From the NCBI GenBank assembly GCA_964620425.1, contig CAZUGV010000012.1:1-51378 (forward strand): 51,378 nt of DNA, written 5' to 3'. Below are positions 1 to 9,445 of this stretch, piece after piece (positions within the stretch are counted from its first letter, which is position 1; each line of letters starts with the position of its first letter). Below the pieces are notes generated by a model. It was not told the origin of the DNA and did not search any database. It saw only the letters and a program-made list of their open reading frames with translations. This DNA is from DASXUG01 sp964620425 (GTDB lineage Bacteria > Pseudomonadota > Gammaproteobacteria > Burkholderiales > Methylophilaceae). Both the position numbers and the translations under genes were made by a program.

Positions 1-55
1 GAGCGCAACCTTGCCAAGGTTGAGGTCGCGAGTTCGAGACTCGTCTCCCGCTCCA
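1..55 (+). tRNA. tRNA-Gly (GCC anticodon), 5' end cut by window edge
   Basis: The window opens inside a tRNA. The anticodon arm carries the loop TTGCCAA (anticodon GCC), followed by a TTCGAGA T loop, the acceptor strand CTCCCGC, a T discriminator and an encoded CCA at 53-55. The D arm and the 5' acceptor strand lie before base 1. The glycine identity rests on the GCC anticodon. Confidence 0.9.
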
Positions 56-61
56 AATTAT

Positions 62-99
62 AAAAAGGGAAAGCATTTAGAAGTTGCTTTCCCTTTTTT
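62..99 (+). terminator. Rho-independent terminator after tRNA-Gly
   Basis: The strand AAAAAGGGAAAGC (62-74) pairs with GCTTTCCCTTTTTT (86-99) around an 11-base loop and ends in a T run. It separates tRNA-Gly from tRNA-Cys, so the two may be separate transcripts or only partly read through. Confidence 0.8.
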
Positions 100-148
100 A
101 GCTTTAGCCAGTTTTAAATTAACTATCTGTTCGATTTGATTGGCGATT

Positions 149-222
149 GGCGCGATAGCAAAGCGGTTATGCCGCGGCCTGCAAAGCCGTTTAGGCCGGT
201 TCGACTCCGGCTCGCGCCTCCA
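149..222 (+). tRNA. tRNA-Cys (GCA anticodon)
   Basis: A complete cloverleaf can be drawn. The acceptor strands are GGCGCGA (149-155) and TCGCGCC (212-218), with a T discriminator and an encoded CCA. The anticodon arm has loop CTGCAAA (GCA) and the T loop is GGTTCGACTCC. The gene is 74 bases with a short variable loop, which is typical of tRNA-Cys. It follows tRNA-Gly(GCC), a pairing common in proteobacteria. Confidence 0.95.
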
Positions 223-359
223 ATAATATTTAAATCAATAATAATGTATTAACCAATATAAGATCAGTTAAAGCAACGTCTGTTCTTTTGAAATTTATAT
301 GATATTCAATCCACTGGTGTGTAAGTGGGGGCGCACAAATATACTTTAGGTTATTGGAT

Positions 360-1262
360 TTAATACCCTAAAGATTTTAGGGCACGTTCGTCATCCGCCC
401 ATCCGCCTTTCACCTTCACCCAAGTTTCTAACCATACTTTACCGCCAAATAGTTTTTCCATATCTTGGCGTGCTTCAGTAGAAATTTGTTTCAGTTTTTC
501 ACCGCCTTTGCCAATAAGCATCGGTTTTTGGCTTTCTTTATCCACAATAAATGCTGCGTGAATGCGGCGCAGCTTACCTTCCATGGTGAACTGCTCAATT
601 TCAACGGCAATGGCATAAGGCACTTCATCACCCAAAAAGCGAAAAGCTTTTTCACGCAATAATTCAGCCGCCAAAAAGCGCTCATTGCGGTCTGTGAGTT
701 CATCTTCACCGTAGATGGCTGGTTGCTCAGGCAAGTATTGACGTACGCTTTTGAGTAGCTCCTCGATATTGAGGCTTTTTTTTGCGCTGACTGGTACGAT
801 TTCCGCAAAGGGAAATTCTAAATCAAAGTCTTGTATCAGCGGCAGGAGATTGCCTTTGTCGCCCATTAAGTCAAGTTTATTGACGACTAATAAAACGGGT
901 TTATCTTTGGGTAGAAGCGCTAGCACTTTGCGATCAGCATCGCCTAAATCCATTGGTTCAATCACAAACAAAACCACATCTACTTCTGTAAGCACTTGGG
1001 TGACGGTTTTATTTAATGTTTTATTGAGTGCATTGATATGCTTTTGTTGAAATCCTGGAGTGTCTACAAATAAAAACTGGGTGTCATCAGTGGTGTGGAT
1101 ACCCAGCAAGCGATGACGCGTAGTTTGGGCTTTGCGCGAGGTAATGCTCAGCTTCATGCCAAGAATGTGGTTGAGTAAAGTTGATTTGCCTACATTGGGG
1201 CGTCCAACAATTGCAACCGTGCCGCAACGAAACATCTCTAGATTGCTGTCATTTTCATGCAT
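360..1262 (-). CDS. era: GTPase Era
   Basis: Era is an essential GTPase that binds 16S rRNA near its 3' end and helps 30S subunit maturation at the inner face of the membrane. The 300 residues are the usual length. The GTPase part shows G1 GRPNVGKST (about residues 20-28), G3 DTPG and G4 NKLD. The C-terminal KH domain has the IGKGG loop and ends in the family-typical KVKGGW motif. The ATG overlaps the end of rnc by 8 bases, so the two are translationally coupled. It is the last gene of lepA-lepB-DUF4845-rnc-era. The recO gene that often follows era is absent, and tRNA genes on the other strand come next. Confidence 0.97.
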   Translation of the reverse strand: MHENDSNLEMFRCGTVAIVGRPNVGKSTLLNHILGMKLSITSRKAQTTRHRLLGIHTTDDTQFLFVDTPGFQQKHINALNKTLNKTVTQVLTEVDVVLFVIEPMDLGDADRKVLALLPKDKPVLLVVNKLDLMGDKGNLLPLIQDFDLEFPFAEIVPVSAKKSLNIEELLKSVRQYLPEQPAIYGEDELTDRNERFLAAELLREKAFRFLGDEVPYAIAVEIEQFTMEGKLRRIHAAFIVDKESQKPMLIGKGGEKLKQISTEARQDMEKLFGGKVWLETWVKVKGGWADDERALKSLGY

Positions 1263-1998
1263 GGTTGTTTTTTCCTTTAGCTAGCGTTTTTGCTGCTTTG
1301 TCGTTCATGTTGTCTTTTAATATGCGGTCGTAGGCAAGTTTAGCGGCTTCTTGTTCTGCGTTACGACGGCTAGAGCCTTCACCTTGCGTGCTGATTTTGA
1401 GTGACTGTACATCACATTGCACTCTAAACGTTTGACAATGGGCTTCACCCTCGGTGGCCAATACTTGGTAGCTTGGCACATCCAGTTTACGACTTTGTAG
1501 ATACTCTTGCAGTAATGATTTTGCATCTTTGCCGATAGATTGTGGATCAACTTGCTCGAGTCGTGTTCCAAATAATTGCAAAACAACTGTCTGTGCGGCA
1601 TCAAACCCCGCATCTAAAAACGCTGCTCCGACAATTGCTTCTATTGCATCTGCTAACACAGAAGGCCTGCGCCACCCGCCACTTTTCATTTCGCCTTCGC
1701 CCAAGCGTAATGCTTCACCGATATTCAGGCTGATGGCGATTTCACTGAGCGTGACTTCTTTGACAAATTGCGCACGCAAACGACTTAAATCGCCTTCAGA
1801 TAGCTTGGGAAAGCGTAAAAACAATTGATGGGCAATGATGAAGTTGAGAACGCCGTCCCCCAAAAATTCTAAACGCTCATTGTTTTGGTTGCTGTGACTG
1901 CGGTGGGTAAGTGCTTGGACGAGCAGGCTCGCGTCATTGAAAGTATGACCAACTTGACGCTGGAGGCCACTGTAATTGATTGTCGGAATGTTATGCAG
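1255..1998 (-). CDS. rnc: Ribonuclease III, probable non-canonical start codon
   Basis: RNase III cleaves double-stranded RNA in rRNA and mRNA processing. The catalytic signature NERLEFLGDG and a C-terminal double-stranded RNA-binding domain ending RRNAEQEAAK are clear. The frame is open upstream to the stop of the preceding gene (2023-2025). In that space there is no ATG, GTG or TTG before the conserved GLQRQVGHTF region. The first TTG (1863) lies inside the catalytic motif and would remove about 45 essential residues. I place the start at CTG 1998-1996, which has an AGAAAG Shine-Dalgarno-like stretch six bases upstream. ATT at 1989 is the alternative. That gives 247 residues, a normal family length. 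Identity is certain; the start is inferred. Confidence 0.9.
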   Translation of the reverse strand: MHNIPTINYSGLQRQVGHTFNDASLLVQALTHRSHSNQNNERLEFLGDGVLNFIIAHQLFLRFPKLSEGDLSRLRAQFVKEVTLSEIAISLNIGEALRLGEGEMKSGGWRRPSVLADAIEAIVGAAFLDAGFDAAQTVVLQLFGTRLEQVDPQSIGKDAKSLLQEYLQSRKLDVPSYQVLATEGEAHCQTFRVQCDVQSLKISTQGEGSSRRNAEQEAAKLAYDRILKDNMNDKAAKTLAKGKNNHA

Positions 1999-2022
1999 AG
2001 CTTTCTTTCTATATTGTTCAGA

Positions 2023-2382
2023 TTACTTTTCAGTCGTTGCTTTAAAATCCATTAGCGCACTTAAATTGCCCGCCAATGGTTTTACTACTTGATATTCTAC
2101 AGATACTGTTTTTTTACCCGAAGAGTTTTTACCGATGGTTAAATCTTTGCCCGTGACTACTGTTACGTAGCCGATGTTAGCGCCTTTATCAAACATAGAT
2201 TGAATGTCTGATTTGCTCATTTCCTCTAAGTTGGGTTCGTTGCCAATTTTAGCGATAATCTTTTTCACCGTCATAAATTCAATGTAGGCAGGTGAGACTT
2301 TAATGCCAGCTAAGACAAGGCTTAAAGCCACAACAGCCATTAACACAAAGCCGATAAAAGTCATTCCACGTTGTTTATGCAT
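2023..2382 (-). CDS. DUF4845 family membrane protein
   Basis: A small protein of 119 residues with one N-terminal membrane segment (about residues 9-30) after a QRGMTF start that resembles a pilin-type leader. It belongs to the DUF4845 family found between lepB and rnc in betaproteobacteria. Its function is unknown. The rest is a short soluble domain, probably periplasmic. I chose the ATG at 2382 because GGAG sits directly before it. An ATG four codons upstream (2394) overlaps that GGAG and is less likely. The stop is in frame with the rnc reading frame 25 bases before the proposed rnc start. Confidence 0.85.
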   Translation of the reverse strand: MHKQRGMTFIGFVLMAVVALSLVLAGIKVSPAYIEFMTVKKIIAKIGNEPNLEEMSKSDIQSMFDKGANIGYVTVVTGKDLTIGKNSSGKKTVSVEYQVVKPLAGNLSALMDFKATTEK

Positions 2383-2413
2383 GACAATCTCCATAGCAAA
2401 TTTAATAAACTAC

Positions 2414-3160
2414 TTACTTAATCTGAGTGCCGATACGTCCAAACTGATCAAAATTCCACCAAATGAAGAAGGCCTTGCCCACTAAATTCTCTTCTGGTAC
2501 AAATCCCCAGTAACGGCTATCTTTACTGTTGTCTCGGTTATCACCCATAGCAAAATACGCCCCAGCGGGGATTTCAAGATCAACATCTTTTGTGCCAGCG
2601 TTCTCATCAATTAAAATATCGTGATGCACGCCCAGCAAATCCTCTTTGTATTGTTTCGCTTTAATCATGTTTAAGCCAGATGCCATATAGTCATAATCAG
2701 CAACAAAGTTTTCTTCAATTTTTTTGCCGTTAATAAACAGCTCTTTGTCTTTATAAACTAAGTGATCGCCTGGTAAACCTACCACGCGTTTGATGTAATC
2801 TACTGATTGGTCTGGCGGGTAGTGAAACACAAATACATCACCACGTTGAGGATGGCTCACTTCAATAAATGTGTTGTTTAAAATAGGTACACGCAAGCCG
2901 TAAGTAAATTTATTCACTAGAATAAAATCACCCGCCAACAATGTTGGCATCATTGAGCCTGAAGGAATTTTAAATGGCTCGGCAATAAACGAGCGGATTA
3001 AAAACACCACCAAAATCACAGGGAAGAAGCTTTTTGAGTACTCAATCAAGACAGGTTCAGGTTTGCCTTCAGCGCGATTTTTTTTAAGCCATGCAATATC
3101 TAACAGCCAAATTAAGCCTGTAACTGCAAGCACCACCACCATAAACAACGCAAACATCAT
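2414..3160 (-). CDS. lepB: Signal peptidase I
   Basis: Leader peptidase that removes signal peptides from exported proteins at the periplasmic face of the inner membrane. The 248 residues begin with two membrane segments (about 1-20 and 45-62). The catalytic serine lies in SGSMMP (Ser69) and the general-base lysine in YIKRVVGLPGD (Lys124). The late GDNRDNSKDSR box is also present. An AAGGAT ribosome site precedes the ATG by seven bases. It lies 34 bases downstream of lepA, the conserved order, and feeds into DUF4845, rnc and era on the same strand. Confidence 0.96.
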   Translation of the reverse strand: MMFALFMVVVLAVTGLIWLLDIAWLKKNRAEGKPEPVLIEYSKSFFPVILVVFLIRSFIAEPFKIPSGSMMPTLLAGDFILVNKFTYGLRVPILNNTFIEVSHPQRGDVFVFHYPPDQSVDYIKRVVGLPGDHLVYKDKELFINGKKIEENFVADYDYMASGLNMIKAKQYKEDLLGVHHDILIDENAGTKDVDLEIPAGAYFAMGDNRDNSKDSRYWGFVPEENLVGKAFFIWWNFDQFGRIGTQIK

Positions 3161-3194
3161 TCAGAATATCCTTCTACTTTCTTAATTTAGGCAG

Positions 3195-4985
3195 TTAATC
3201 TTCAACTTGTAAAATCGCTAAAAACGCTTCTTGTGGAATCTCTACGTTACCCACTTGCTTCATGCGTTTTTTACCCTCTTTTTGCTTCTCTAGTAACTTT
3301 TTCTTACGGGTAATATCACCGCCATAACATTTCGCCAATACGTTTTTACGCATTGCTTTCACCGTTTCACGGGCAATAATATTAGCGCCAATCGAGGCTT
3401 GTACTGCCACATCAAACATTTGACGTGGGATTAGCTCTCGCATTTTAGAACACAACTGGCGTCCGCGATACACACTATTACTGCGATGGACAATTAATGA
3501 CAACGCATCGACACGCTCCCCGTTGACCATCATATCCAACTTTACCAAGTCAGCTGAACGGAACTCCAAAAACTCGTAATCCATCGAGGCATAACCGCGT
3601 GAGACAGATTTTAATTTATCAAAGAAATCCAATACCACTTCATTCAGCGGCATTTCATAGCTCAACATCACTTGGCGACCCATGTATTGCATATTTTTTT
3701 GCATGCCACGTTTACCGTTACACAAGGTCATCACTGGGCCAACGTAATCTTGAGGCATGAGTAGGTTAATGGTAATCATCGGCTCGCGTATTTCTTCAAT
3801 ACGTGATGGCTCTGGCAGACGTGATGGGTTTTCAATTTGTACCACCTCGCCATTTTTTAGCAATAGCTCATAGACTACTGTTGGTGCAGTGGTAATCAAA
3901 TCCATATCGTACTCGCGCTCTAAACGCTCTTGTACGATTTCCATATGGAGTAAACCCAAGAAACCACAACGGAAGCCAAAGCCTAATGCGGTTGAGTTTT
4001 CTGGTTCGTATTGTAGAGAAGCATCATTCAGTTGCAATTTTTCAAGTGCGGTTCGTAATGCTTCAAACTGGTTAGATTCAACTGGGTATAAACCAGCAAA
4101 CACTTGCGGCTTTACCTCTTTAAAGCCTGCTAATGGTTCTTCGGCTGGCTTATCAGCAAGCGTTACGGTATCGCCTACTTTTGCACTTGTAAGCGCTTTA
4201 ATACCCGCGATAATAAAACCTACTTCACCCGCTGATAATGATTCTCTTTGTACCGATTTAGGGGTAAATACCCCGACTTGCTCACACAAGTAAACATCTT
4301 TAGTCGCCATTAGTTTGATTTTATCTTTAGGTTTTAGCACGCCATCTACTACCCGTACCAGCATTACAACCCCAACATAATTATCAAACCATGAGTCAAT
4401 AATTAACGCTTTTAGTGGTTTTGTGATATCTCCACTCGGTGCTGGAATGCGTGCTACAACCGCTTCCAACACATCTCGAACCCCTTCGCCCGTTTTTGCT
4501 GAGCAACGAACTGCATCCGTCGCTTCTACGCCAATCACATCTTCAATCTCTTGAATGACCCGATCTGGATCAGCGGAAGGTAAATCTATTTTGTTTAAGA
4601 CAGCCGTTACTTCTACGCCTAAATCCAAAGCAGTGTAGCAGTTTGCAACACTTTGCGCTTCGACACCTTGGCTGGCATCTACCACCAGCAAAGCGCCTTC
4701 ACAAGCCGATAGTGAGCGACTCACTTCGTATGAAAAGTCTACATGCCCAGGCGTATCAATTAAGTTAAGTTGGTAAATCTGACCGTCCAGTGCCTTGTAG
4801 CTTAAAGCGGCTGTTTGCGCCTTAATGGTGATGCCGCGTTCCTTTTCCAAATCCATAGAATCAAGCACTTGTGATTCCATTTCACGGTCTGATAAACCGC
4901 CACATAGGTGAATAATACGGTCAGCAAGTGTCGATTTTCCGTGATCAATATGGGCAATAATGGAAAAGTTACGAATATTTTTCAT
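3195..4985 (-). CDS. lepA: Elongation factor 4 (LepA)
   Basis: Ribosome-associated translational GTPase that back-translocates stalled ribosomes and influences 30S assembly. The 596 residues are family-typical. The P loop AHIDHGKST, switch motif RGITIKAQ, DTPGHVDF and NKIDLP appear in order. The LepA-specific C-terminal domain ends with the basic KKKLLEKQKEGKKRMK region. It is the first gene of the five-gene minus-strand block, and 463 bases free of genes upstream leave room for its promoter. No oddities seen. Confidence 0.97.
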   Translation of the reverse strand: MKNIRNFSIIAHIDHGKSTLADRIIHLCGGLSDREMESQVLDSMDLEKERGITIKAQTAALSYKALDGQIYQLNLIDTPGHVDFSYEVSRSLSACEGALLVVDASQGVEAQSVANCYTALDLGVEVTAVLNKIDLPSADPDRVIQEIEDVIGVEATDAVRCSAKTGEGVRDVLEAVVARIPAPSGDITKPLKALIIDSWFDNYVGVVMLVRVVDGVLKPKDKIKLMATKDVYLCEQVGVFTPKSVQRESLSAGEVGFIIAGIKALTSAKVGDTVTLADKPAEEPLAGFKEVKPQVFAGLYPVESNQFEALRTALEKLQLNDASLQYEPENSTALGFGFRCGFLGLLHMEIVQERLEREYDMDLITTAPTVVYELLLKNGEVVQIENPSRLPEPSRIEEIREPMITINLLMPQDYVGPVMTLCNGKRGMQKNMQYMGRQVMLSYEMPLNEVVLDFFDKLKSVSRGYASMDYEFLEFRSADLVKLDMMVNGERVDALSLIVHRSNSVYRGRQLCSKMRELIPRQMFDVAVQASIGANIIARETVKAMRKNVLAKCYGGDITRKKKLLEKQKEGKKRMKQVGNVEIPQEAFLAILQVED

Positions 4986-5448
4986 GATGTTCTAATTTAG
5001 ATTAAGAAGTTGATATGCTAATTTTTTAGGTGATTCAAACAATTTTGCTAAGACATAAACACGAGAGGAAGTGTAATATCCAAGAAAACTTAAAGATGAC
5101 GCGGATTTTACAGTATTTATGATATCAACACCACGAAATCCAACGTGCATATATTGAGGTATTCGGCTTTAAATCGATTGTGCGTTGTGAATAACAATAC
5201 TGAAAATAAGCGCTTAAAATTAGATGGTTAATGCTTGAATAAAGCAAAATTAAGCTGGGTAATGCTGTAGATTGTAAATTGTTATGCTATTATTCTTACG
5301 ATACTTGGACTTGATATGGATTGGTTAGCAAGGTTTGCTTTAGTGAGGTTCTTTTATTTAGTGTTTTTGGGTAATAGAATCGTAGTAAAACAACAGAAAT
5401 ATTAGAATATTTTAATGTATTTCTTTAACGACATAAGGGTGATAAAAA
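4986..5448. other. 463-bp intergenic region between divergent lepA and tolC-ompA
   Basis: AT-rich DNA between two diverging genes. It must hold promoters for both lepA (minus) and the TolC-OmpA gene (plus). I see no tRNA, repeat or convincing ORF, and no -35/-10 pair good enough to name. An AAGGGTG ribosome site lies just before 5449. Confidence 0.6.
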
Positions 5449-7293
5449 ATGAATCTACTATATAAGAGCCTCATCCAAGCAGGCCTTATTTTAGCGATAT
5501 TGCCAGCATATGCGGATGATTTTGCACCGCTTGCTACTGGCACAATGACTGGTGTGGTCGCGGCGCCTGCCGGTAGTTTGCAATCAATTATTACCAAGGT
5601 TGTTTCAAGCAACCCGGAAGTGCAAGCAAAATATCATGCATTTAAGGCTTCAGCCTATGAGAAGGGTGTAGCACGTGGTGGGTTCCTTCCTAAAGTTGAT
5701 GCAATTGGCACTTTACGTGCACAAGAGGAGTTAATTCCAAATGTGAATAATACCCAGACGCCGGATGCTCAAGCACAACTCGTTTTAAAACAAATGCTAT
5801 TTGATGGTTTTGCTACCAGTTCTGATGTTAAAAGGTTGGATAGTGCATTACGAGTTCGTTATTTTGAGTTGCTAAGTGCTATGCAGAATGCTGCGCTTGA
5901 AACTACAACAACCTACAACGACTTGATTCGCTATCGCCAATCCGTGAAGTATGCACAAGAAAATTATACTGCGCACAAGCAATATACAGAGCGAATTAAA
6001 GATCGCGTTACTGCTGGTGTTGGTCGTCGAGTAGATATGGATCAGGCTGCAGGGCGCTTGGCGCTTGCTGAAGCCAACTTGCTGACAGAATCGACCAGTT
6101 TGCAAAATGCATCTGCCAAATATCAACGCTTGGTTGGTGAGTTGCCGCCTGCGGAGTTAGTTGATCCAGACTACTATAAACTCGGTGTAGACGACAGTGT
6201 TGCTAAAGCGCTTACAACGGCTTATCAAAAAAACCCTGATTTAATAGCTGCGCTCGAAAATATTGAAGCAGGCAAGCATGAAGTCGACAATCGTCGTGCT
6301 CGATTTTATCCGAGAGCGGATGCCCAAGGCACCGCTAATTTGGGTGTTAGTGATAATGGTAAGAACAGCACACTTGCGGCCGATACTGCTTCACTCACGC
6401 TTAGCATGAATCTATTTAATGGCTGGTCTGATCGTTCCGCTATTGATCAATCCAAGCAAAGGCTCAACAGTGCTGAAGATTTAAAAAACAAAGCATGTTT
6501 GGATGTAAGACAGTTGCTCACAATTGCATTCAATGACGCACAGCAATTGCCAAGCCAATTGGCATATCGCAACCAGCACCAAATGTCGATTGCAAAAGCA
6601 CGCGATGCTTATAAAAGTCAATACGACATTGGTCAACGCACGTTGCTCGATTTGTTAGATACTGAGAATGAGTACTTCCAAGCAAGAAAAGCTTACAACA
6701 ATGCACAGCAAGATTTGTACAACTCTTATGCAAGAACCTACGCCGCAGAGGGTGAGTTATTGCAAAAAATTGGTGCAACTCGTAGCGATCTACCTGAAAT
6801 TTCTTCAGATGGCTCAACCAAATGTTCAAGTATGGAAGTTGCAGAGCAATCTGCAATTGATAAAGATGCTTTGGCTGGACCTAAGGCTACGACTGCAGCA
6901 CTCCCAGCAGCAGCTCCTGTAGATGCAAGTAAGCTAAAGGCGGTGGAAACCAAAACGCTTCCTTCCGTTCAGTTTGAAGTCAGCAGTTCAACAATCACTA
7001 CTTCGTCATTCCCAGAGCTAGATAAAGCAGTGGTTACGCTTAAAGAGTGGTTGCTAGATTCGCAAGTAGAGGTGGCTGGGCATACAGATAAACGCAACAC
7101 TTCTAAAATGGCTTATAACATGAAGCTATCACAAAGTCGCGCAGAAGCCGTACGCCAGTATTTTATTAGCAAAGGGATTAACGGAAGTCGTTTAAAGGCA
7201 GCTGGTTATGGATATACAAAACCAGTTGCGCCTAATGATCCTGTGGTAGGTAATGACTTAAATCGCCGCGTGGAAATTATTCGCTTGAAGTAA
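5449..7293 (+). CDS. TolC-family outer membrane efflux/secretion protein fused to an OmpA domain
   Basis: 614 residues. A signal peptide ends near residue 22 (LPAYA/DD). Two outer-membrane efflux repeats typical of type I secretion TolC proteins follow (about 50-250 and 260-440), with motifs such as RTLLDLLDTENEYFQAR. After an Ala/Pro-rich linker, residues 504-614 form a complete OmpA-type peptidoglycan-binding domain: GHTD, LSQSRAEAVRQY, GYGYTKP and NRRVEI are all visible. Ordinary TolC proteins end after the second repeat, so this is a fusion that would tie the channel to the cell wall. The central region is closely similar to the TolC protein at 14437-16251. Because lapD and lapG lie nearby, a LapE-like role in adhesin export is plausible but inferred. 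Confidence 0.9.
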   Translation: MNLLYKSLIQAGLILAILPAYADDFAPLATGTMTGVVAAPAGSLQSIITKVVSSNPEVQAKYHAFKASAYEKGVARGGFLPKVDAIGTLRAQEELIPNVNNTQTPDAQAQLVLKQMLFDGFATSSDVKRLDSALRVRYFELLSAMQNAALETTTTYNDLIRYRQSVKYAQENYTAHKQYTERIKDRVTAGVGRRVDMDQAAGRLALAEANLLTESTSLQNASAKYQRLVGELPPAELVDPDYYKLGVDDSVAKALTTAYQKNPDLIAALENIEAGKHEVDNRRARFYPRADAQGTANLGVSDNGKNSTLAADTASLTLSMNLFNGWSDRSAIDQSKQRLNSAEDLKNKACLDVRQLLTIAFNDAQQLPSQLAYRNQHQMSIAKARDAYKSQYDIGQRTLLDLLDTENEYFQARKAYNNAQQDLYNSYARTYAAEGELLQKIGATRSDLPEISSDGSTKCSSMEVAEQSAIDKDALAGPKATTAALPAAAPVDASKLKAVETKTLPSVQFEVSSSTITTSSFPELDKAVVTLKEWLLDSQVEVAGHTDKRNTSKMAYNMKLSQSRAEAVRQYFISKGINGSRLKAAGYGYTKPVAPNDPVVGNDLNRRVEIIRLK

Positions 7294-7317
7294 TTTTTTA
7301 GTTAAAACGAATATAAA

Positions 7318-7344
7318 CTAAGGGGCTTAACGCCCCTTAGTTTA
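7318..7344 (+). terminator. Rho-independent terminator after tolC-ompA
   Basis: A perfect 9-bp stem, CTAAGGGGC (7318-7326) and GCCCCTTAG (7332-7340), with a 5-base loop followed by TTTATT. It lies 25 bases after the stop codon. Confidence 0.85.
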
Positions 7345-7472
7345 TTGTGGTAGTGAAATCATGAACTTTGCTAAGTTGCACAATTACATACTGAAGCATT
7401 ATTTGTCGTTCGGCTTATCGCTCTGTCAAGTTCGCTGGTAGAATGTAGTTATGTCTTTTTGAGTATCACTGC

Positions 7473-9356
7473 ATGGAATCATCTTCTAGCGTTAAAAAAT
7501 CAAGTCTTTCAGCGCTCTGTTTGTCAGCATTAGGCATTGTATATGGAGATATCGGCACAAGCCCTCTTTACACAATGAAAGAAGTGTTTGCTAGCCATCA
7601 CCCTGTACCGTTAAGTCATGACAATGTATTTGGGATATTGTCATTGATTGTTTGGGCGCTGATTATGGTGGTATCGGTCAAGTATGTTGCCTTTGTGATG
7701 CGTGCGGATAACGAGGGTGAGGGCGGCATTATGGCTCTGTTAGCACTCGCGTCAAGAAGCGTGAGTGATAGCGTTAAAAAACAAAAAATTATTTTAACGA
7801 TAGGTATTCTTGGCGCATGCATGTTTTATGCTGATGGGATGATTACCCCAGCCATTTCCGTTTTATCTGCCGTAGAAGGGTTGGAGATTGCAGCACCTTC
7901 GTTGCACAAAGAAATCGTCCCCATAACGCTCTTGGTGGTTTTTATTTTGTTTTGGGCACAAAGTAAAGGCACTGCAATGATGGGCGCATTTTTTGGGCCA
8001 ATCATGTTTCTATGGTTTTCGGTATTGGCATTGTTAGGACTCGTCAATATCGCTCAAGAGCCTCTTGTTTTATATGCACTTAACCCTTGGTATGGCTTCA
8101 ACTTTATTCAAAACAATATGTGGTTGGCTTTTATTACCTTGGGTTCGGTAGTTTTAGCGGTGACGGGTGGCGAAGCCTTGTACGCAGACATGGGACATTT
8201 TGGCAGAAAGCCTGTGCGTTTGACTTGGTTTTTCTTCGTATTGCCTGCGTTAATCATCAATTACTTTGGTCAAGGTGCCTTAATTCTGACTCATCCAGAA
8301 GCAGTTAAAAATCCATTTTATCTACTTGCGCCTGATTGGGTGCTGATTCCCCTGATTGGTCTGGCAACATTATCTGCTGTCATTGCCTCGCAAGCAGTTA
8401 TTTCTGGCGCATTTTCTGTATCTCGGCAAGCCCTACAGCTAGGCTTTTTGCCTCGCATGCAGGTGTTACACACCTCCGAAAATGAAAAGGGGCAAATTTA
8501 CATGCCGCGCATTAACTGGATTCTAATGATAGCGGTCATGATATTGGTTTTAGGTTTTAAATCATCTGGGAACCTAGCAGCAGCTTATGGTATTGCCGTG
8601 ACTGGAGATATGGTCATCACTACACTGCTTGCAGCTGTTGTATTTCATACTATGTGGGGCTGGAGTTGGTGGCGCACAGGTGCTGTAGTCACATTGTTTT
8701 TAAGCATAGACTTGGCATTTTTTAGTGCAAATGTTCTTAAAATTCCTGATGGTGGATGGGTTCCTATACTTATCGGTGTCGTGATTTTTGTGCTGATGAC
8801 CACATGGAAAAAAGGACGTATGTTGTTATTAAAACGTCTACGTAACGATGCCATGTCCGTGAAGCCATTTATCCAGTCCATCGGTGCGCACCCACCCACA
8901 CGAGTTCCAGGGAATGCCATCTTTATGACCGCCAATCCACTTGGTGTTCCGCATGCCATGTTGCACAACCTTAAGCATAATAAGGTGCTACATGAGAAAG
9001 TGGTTTTTCTTACGGTGAAAATAGATGATGTTCCTTATGTGGCACAAGCAGATCGTGTGACTGTTAACGCGATGCCTTATGATTTTTATTGTGTCACTGT
9101 GCGCTATGGTTTTAAAAATGAGCCAGATTTACTCAATGACTTAGCTCTATGTGCCGGTTTGGGCATCGACTTAGATGCCATGGATACTTCATTTTTTATC
9201 GGCAAAGAAACGCTTATTGCAGCGCGCAACTCAGAGATGGCTTATTGGCGTGAAAAGTTATTTGTGGCGATGTTCCGTAATGCGGATAGTGTGACTGATC
9301 ATTTCAAGCTGCCACCGAATCGAGTAGTGGAGATGGGCGCTCAAGTAACCCTATAA
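7473..9356 (+). CDS. kup: Low-affinity potassium uptake protein Kup
   Basis: Inner-membrane potassium/proton symporter of the KUP/HAK/KT family. The 627 residues hold the family N-terminus GIVYGDIGTSPLYT, about twelve hydrophobic segments to residue 430, the GGEALYADMGHFG motif, and a soluble C-terminal domain. The length matches the family. It stands alone: a terminator separates it from the upstream gene, and the next gene starts 89 bases later. An in-frame ATG at 7473 starts directly at the expected N-terminus. No oddities. Confidence 0.96.
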   Translation: MESSSSVKKSSLSALCLSALGIVYGDIGTSPLYTMKEVFASHHPVPLSHDNVFGILSLIVWALIMVVSVKYVAFVMRADNEGEGGIMALLALASRSVSDSVKKQKIILTIGILGACMFYADGMITPAISVLSAVEGLEIAAPSLHKEIVPITLLVVFILFWAQSKGTAMMGAFFGPIMFLWFSVLALLGLVNIAQEPLVLYALNPWYGFNFIQNNMWLAFITLGSVVLAVTGGEALYADMGHFGRKPVRLTWFFFVLPALIINYFGQGALILTHPEAVKNPFYLLAPDWVLIPLIGLATLSAVIASQAVISGAFSVSRQALQLGFLPRMQVLHTSENEKGQIYMPRINWILMIAVMILVLGFKSSGNLAAAYGIAVTGDMVITTLLAAVVFHTMWGWSWWRTGAVVTLFLSIDLAFFSANVLKIPDGGWVPILIGVVIFVLMTTWKKGRMLLLKRLRNDAMSVKPFIQSIGAHPPTRVPGNAIFMTANPLGVPHAMLHNLKHNKVLHEKVVFLTVKIDDVPYVAQADRVTVNAMPYDFYCVTVRYGFKNEPDLLNDLALCAGLGIDLDAMDTSFFIGKETLIAARNSEMAYWREKLFVAMFRNADSVTDHFKLPPNRVVEMGAQVTL

Positions 9357-9445
9357 TCAAACGTGACGCTGAAATTTCGCATCAACCCAATTGAATTCTC
9401 ATGCCTTATGTAATGACAATAATATACGTTTTGAAGGAGATCAAA

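Noticed and set aside
3889..4293. Plus-strand open frame opposite lepA
   Set aside because: Antisense to a highly conserved part of lepA; no ribosome site.
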